Shown here in pieces: positions 59,438 to 64,000 of a stretch of 64,000 bases of DNA. The DNA lies in contig OZ199838.1 of assembly GCA_964304625.1 (NCBI GenBank), positions 7,502,001 to 7,566,000 on the forward strand, in the 5' to 3' direction. Source of the stretch: Kudoa neothunni (lineage: Eukaryota > Cnidaria). Each line of letters opens with the position of its first letter. The stretch's first letter is position 1. The notes under the pieces are model-generated. The model ran no database searches. It was not told where the DNA came from and worked only from the letters and a program-made list of their open reading frames with translations. The translations under genes and the position numbers were made by a program.

Positions 59438-60299
59438 CCTTTCCGGTATCAGGCGGGATATATTAGGCACCCAATTAAGATAATTTCTTCCTAATTCCTA
59501 ACAGACGCAATTTATTCTATTGAAATTTCATGAATGCTTCCCTATTAATTTAGCACATCAACACGTAAAAATTTTAATGTATATTAAATTTTTAACAAGA
59601 AGTATGGCTTCAAATTTTTAATTGGGCCGATGGTTCCGTTCATAATAATCATTTTTGCGACTGCGAGATATTCATTTATATTTATTGGAATATTTAAATT
59701 AATTATATCTCAATAATTTTAATTTAAATCATGAGATAAGAATTAACGAAGATTAATTCATAACAATCGTGTTCTGGTGAATGTTGTTTCGTTGTAGAGT
59801 TGAGAGTTTCAACATAATTATGTTTAAACTTAATTTAATCATGTAATGGGTTTTAAGGGAAGTTTACTGAATAACATGGAGTAGAAACCTGATTTTGAGA
59901 TTAACACGTTGTCAACCTGAGGATGATCTAGTGTGTCGCTGTTACCCGAATATTTTGATATGTTGATAGTTTGTGTACTCCTCTCAATAAATTTGGAAGT
60001 TTTTTTCGAAATTAGACATTGGGACTATATAATATCGGCAACAAAATTGATACAAGATTTTTTTTTGGCGTAGTTCGATGTTTAAATTGTAGAATACCTA
60101 TCGGTTAATCGGGTCTCATGGGCGATTATACGCAATAATATATGAAGTGTTGATGGGTTAAAATATCTTAGAAACATGTATTTAAGTAGCTTTGAGTTGT
60201 TTAAATAATAAGAAAATAATTTCTAAACTGATTTCTACTGGGACCTCTCAGGAACCCCATGGGAACATACGGAATTTTTTGAGCTCGGTAGGGGAAGGG
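59438..60299. mobile_element. Candidate TTAA-flanked element
   Basis: TTAA at 59434-59437 and 60300-60303 with partly matching tips (CCTTTCCGGTATC and, inward from the right, CCCTTCCCCTACC). A CCCCATGGG box lies about 40 bp from the right end. No transposase was found. The TTAA pair could be chance in such AT-rich DNA. Confidence 0.3.
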
Positions 60300-60303
60300 T
60301 TAA

Positions 60304-60577
60304 TTTATATGAAAACAATATAATCATTTATCAGACTTCCTTACATTGGGTATTTACAAACAAAAATTTTTATCAATTAATTTGTTAAAACTTAACTTTT
60401 AAATAGTTTACTTAGAAAAATGAAAAAATGCAATAAAGATCAAATGTTCGTATTATATTTGTTTGAAATAATTTCATATGGTTTTCGTTATCCTGGGGAA
60501 AGTATTGTTTATAACTTGTTTAAATATTTTTACAACTAAGAATTATATTAAAATTTTTCTATTTGATAATATATGTA

Positions 60578-60621
<44 letters not shown>

Positions 60622-61021
60622 TAATATGGTTTAACTGAAAATATCAGTGTATTTTTTAAATGGTTCCAGGGGATCACTCAACTCAAAATAATTCTATTAC
60701 TGGGCAAAGCCTTTCATTTCGCGCTGGTTATTATTAATTATAAATACTGAATAAGGAAAGCGCATTTTGAAAATCTTGAAGGTAATTCATTCACAATGAA
60801 GTTGTAATATCTATATCTGCGTTCGAGCTTCTTAGTCATCATGCAAATAAAGTTTTACTGCGTCCATTAAAAAAACTGTAACGAGTCCTACGACAATCTG
60901 TTCCAACTAGAATCCTTAAAAGGAGACAAAGATGCACGCGATCTATTTAATTTTCTATCCAAGCGCCGTTAAAATTCTTTCAAGGAATGATACAATTAAA
61001 AAAGTATTTAGTTGAATCTAA
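60304..61021. other. Intergenic with a CA microsatellite
   Basis: Non-coding DNA downstream of NOSIP; contains (CA)16 at 60589-60620. Confidence 0.4.
60589..60620. repeat. (CA)n microsatellite
   Basis: Sixteen perfect CA units preceded by a short TA run. Confidence 0.9.
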
Positions 61022-62013
61022 CTATGAAGAAGTTAGGACAGGTTTCGAAATCTTTGCTATGAGCTGAGTGTTAGAAGCTGAAAACGCAGAACCTCCGATT
61101 TTGATAGGAATTATATCAGTTGGATCTAATTTTTGCCCACTCAATGGACAAATCATATAACTATCTCCTTCTTTTTTGATAAATTTATCAACATAGTCCA
61201 TTTTGATGATATTTCCTGTAGTTTTGAGAACAACACAAGGAGTGGCACTTGATATGGAGTCACCACTTATTGGGCATAGATGAATTTTACCATCAGCCGA
61301 ATAGTTGAATTTAACGTCAAAAAGATCTGAAATCTAATAAAAAATTTAAATTAGAATAACTGTTATTACTACTTTTAGTGGATTTTTGGTTATTGGACAC
61401 AACACAGACATGACTGGACGAACAGGTTTTTTCTGTGTAATAACTTCCTCAAATTTCTTAGATTGGAGCCAGAACGCAGGATTTTTGTGTATGTTATCTC
61501 CAGCTAAAATACAAAATGAGAAATATTCTGATTATCACTATAAATATTACACATATTGTTGAGGTGTTTTTCGCTCTCCAACATATTACAATTATTTATT
61601 GGAGTGGATCCTATGACGTTAACTTTCATAAATTTTCCTTTTTTTTCATTTTCGAGGTTCTCGGATTCTTTACTTTTCATTTTTTCATACGTCACTAACT
61701 ATTTGATCAAATTTAAGCGAGTTTCAGTGTTGTTAATCACCTGTTTTCGGTATATCCGCATTTTCTCAGAGTGAATTTTTTTTTGTTTCAATATATACTC
61801 CAGAATAGCCTCTTTTTCAAAGATATATCCGTCTTTGGATATCACAGGTTTTGCACATTTTTGATTAGTTAACGCACATTGATCCAACCTTCTACTGGAA
61901 TATTTATCCAACCTAAGTTTCTGTGTTCCGAATCCTGACTCTTTTGCATCTCTTCTCCTCTCATAGTTAGTGTAAATTGGATTAGCAGTGGTATTTTTGC
62001 CGTGCTTGGCCAT
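61022..62013 (-). CDS. NOSIP: NOSIP, U-box-type E3 ubiquitin ligase
   Basis: Nitric-oxide-synthase-interacting protein family; a nuclear/cytosolic E3 ligase also found with late spliceosomes. Exons 61741-62013, 61551-61698, 61373-61503 and 61022-61333; introns are 42, 47 and 39 bp, in phase. The start MAKHGKNTTANPIYTNYERR matches the family MTRHGKN opening. The first half-U-box (LDQCALTNQKCAKPVISKDG, FEKEAILEYILKQKK) is followed by a Lys/Glu-rich linker. NPAFWLQSKKFEEV and LCPITKNPLKISDLFDV come next. The C-terminal U-box half reads LCPISGDSISSATPCVVLKT and YMICPLSGQKLDPTDIIPI. About 287 residues, close to the human length. ATG at 62013 was chosen by family alignment. Confidence 0.94.
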
Positions 62014-62168
62014 CGCCCCTTTTTTGGCATGCGCGTCTGGAGCCTGGCTTACTCATAGATTGTGATATCAGATGGCTCATGGAGCTTTATTAAAATAATT
62101 AAAAAAAAGCAAATCATGATAACCGAACACAAGAATTATGAAACCTTATTCGATATGAAAATATTCTG

Positions 62169-62201
<33 letters not shown>

Positions 62202-63080
62202 TTTAGATAACTTAAATTCGTTGAAATTCACCGAGTAATCAGTAATTAATCATTCATCTAAAGTTAGTTTTACTCGCGTTTCAATTGAATTTTTTTAATG
62301 GATTGAAGATCGCTTGTATCAAACATGTATTATTTATACCGTGATGTTATTCCTTTATAGTGATTAATCTTTTCAAACGAATGTAATAATGTGCCCAGAA
62401 AAGTTTTTAGTAATGTTAATTTTAATTCCCCCAAATAGATTAAAGATATAATTTTTATCTTAATTATTTCCCCAAAATATCAGAACATTTAAATACTGAT
62501 CTATATTTTTTCCCTTGTGTCTTTTTGAACTTGCATCAATTATTTATCCTTTTTAAATATTTCTTTACATTTATTTAAAAATTAAAACTCATTTGACAAT
62601 TTCACGAAAGATTATAAAATGATAGGCATATAAAGCTTTTTAAAACCTTCTGATCAATTTTCAAAAATATTTCCCCTACAAACAATAGTAATTTGAAACA
62701 GGTAAAAATATGCAAATATTAGACTAGACCAGAAATTCCGCTTAGTCCTTGAGTATGTTTATTTTAATTAAAAAAATATATTGCAGGATTAGAAAAATAT
62801 GTTAATCCCTCTATATAAACGTTTGTTGAACAGAATAATCGCACAATTTATTTATAATGCCATCCTTTGGACGATTAGGGGAGTAATATAAAAATTTTAG
62901 TTTTACCAAAATATCATGCTCTTTCTCAGAAACGGTCTAATATAAATTAGAATAACTTAAAACAATAAAAGTATACTCAATATTTTCTTTATTCTCGTTA
63001 ATTAACTGATTAATCTAAATATTTACTCGAAGTATTTCAAAGCCTAGTTGCAACTTTTCACGTAAAAAGTTCATTTATTT
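62014..63080. other. Intergenic with a TA microsatellite
   Basis: AT-rich; (TA)14 at 62170-62198. Nothing coding seen. Confidence 0.4.
62170..62198. repeat. (TA)n microsatellite
   Basis: Uninterrupted alternating TA/AT run of about 29 bp. Confidence 0.9.
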
Positions 63081-63084
63081 TTAA

Positions 63085-64000
63085 CCCTCCAAGCATATTT
63101 GGGGTCCAAATGGACCCCAGGCTAACCCTCACCTCAATTCACTGCGTACTAAAAACGTTAAATTGGCTGGATCCAGTCATTATTCTTTTAAAAGTTTCTA
63201 TATATTCATAATTCAATTTTAAAATTAAGAATTTTTTGTTTGTTAGGATTTTATATCAAATACTTAAACCAAACAGTTTTGGGATCCAGGAGGACCCCAC
63301 GTTTTTATTTCATAAAAATATTTATAAATTATAAAATATTTTAATCTCGAAAGGTTACATCTATCAAATATTAAGAAAAATCAAAGTTGTGTCCCCGACA
63401 ATGGTCGAGCGATGACGATGTTCAGCTGCCAGAGATGGAAGAGTTATATGATGGTTTTCTAACAATTTACGACTCTGATTGCAGTATAATTGAAGATATT
63501 ATTGAAAAATGTTTCTCTTGATCTCGCTATGATAGTTCAGATGATTATGACGTCGTTAACACGTATAGAGACATAAACAATGTGTTATGGTTTACAGTTG
63601 GGCTTCCAAATACAGAAATCAAGAAAGAAAACACCTTAAACAAGTCTCTAGGTCTGACTGCGTTTGTAACATCCCGAATTTACAATTTACAGAACAGTTT
63701 GTTATTTGTTATGATGAATTTTTCAATTCTGCCATTACTCACACTAACTAATAAATTTGGTGCTTTTCATTACGGATGAAAATGGAAAATTTAAATATAG
63801 TGAAATATAAACCATACATAGGAATTCATAAATATATGTCAGTCTCTAAATATAACATGGAGTCTCTTAAGCAATCGTGGAGCTTGAATAAAGGACGTCA
63901 TATACTTTGTAGAATCATGCTGCATTATAGATTCCCCGAATAAACAGAAGTGTTCACTTTGATTACTGCGAGACAAGAGTTTACGGTGAGAAGTCGATAA
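63085..64000 (+). mobile_element. piggyBac-type transposon PB5 (right part beyond window)
   Basis: TTAA at 63081-63084, then CCCTCCAAGC. The palindrome GGGGTCCAAATGGACCCC lies at 63101-63118 and a second copy, GGGATCCAGGAGGACCCC, at 63281-63298, exactly 180 bp apart. After the second copy, ACCCCACGTTTTTATT is identical to the matching place in PB3. Confidence 0.85.
63401..64000 (+). pseudogene. PB5 piggyBac transposase, 5' part, broken
   Basis: From about 63401: MVER, an acidic N-terminus (QLPEMEELYDGFLTIYDSDC), then ENTLNKSLGLTAFVTSRI and TNKFGAFHYG. These are close to PB3's ENILNKVLGVTAYVTHRI and TNKFGSYHYS. Stops occur near 63520 and 63777, and the frame changes at the start and again after 63790. 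The catalytic region lies mostly beyond the window. Confidence 0.75.

Noticed and set aside
1-64000. CRISPR arrays, operons, bacterial promoters or terminators
   Set aside because: The sequence is eukaryotic nuclear DNA with split genes; no regular spacer-repeat arrays were seen.

Overview
The window is nuclear DNA from a small-genome animal. It is AT-rich and its genes are split by very short GT-AG introns (mostly 36-62 bp). It carries animal-type genes: an ezrin/radixin/moesin protein, a probable alpha-2/delta calcium-channel subunit, and the helicase DHX8 with a 26-nt exon. Proteins are diverged but recognisable. This combination suggests a fast-evolving, compact metazoan, perhaps a miniaturised parasite; the species cannot be named from the sequence.

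Layout. 1-3826 (-): DHX8/Prp22 splicing helicase. 5540-6516: a 1-kb palindromic foldback element. 6619-7248 (-) and about 7880-9507 (+): two unrecognised proteins. About 10.6-11.2 kb (-): a third unrecognised gene. 12968-15052 (-): ERM protein. 17.4-18.1 kb: Helitron-like DNA. 18903-25909: three piggyBac-type transposons. The first two abut at one shared TTAA, and the third sits inside a 41-bp intron of a small gene (23188-26118, -). 27044-27354 (-) ROMO1 and 27423-29131 (+) PAF1 are head to head. 30358-31266: a MITE with 64-bp terminal inverted repeats. 33979-36460 (+): PMS2. About 36.8-40.07 kb: a Merlin transposon split by a fourth piggyBac. About 40.4-49.2 kb (+): a highly diverged alpha-2/delta-like gene. 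About 49.4-54.47 kb: a second Merlin copy split by a decayed Ty3/gypsy element. 54645-57053 (-): mitochondrial glycerol-3-phosphate dehydrogenase (GPD2). 61022-62013 (-): NOSIP. 63085 to the end: a fifth piggyBac running off the window.

The host genes are an ordinary mixed set (splicing, transcription elongation, mismatch repair, mitochondrial import and redox, cytoskeleton, ubiquitin ligation) with no operon logic. The most distinctive signal is in the piggyBac elements. Each of four families carries its own short palindrome near the ends. Three unrelated copies repeat the palindrome 178-180 bp further in, between the left end and the transposase start. A fourth has a copy at the transposase start itself. 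This looks like a paired-site, possibly self-regulating, transposase-binding architecture.

Limits: gene calls come from reading translations and remembered family sequences, with no database search. Splice sites were chosen by GT-AG rule, phase and family alignment. Single-base frame breaks in host genes at homopolymers may be assembly errors.
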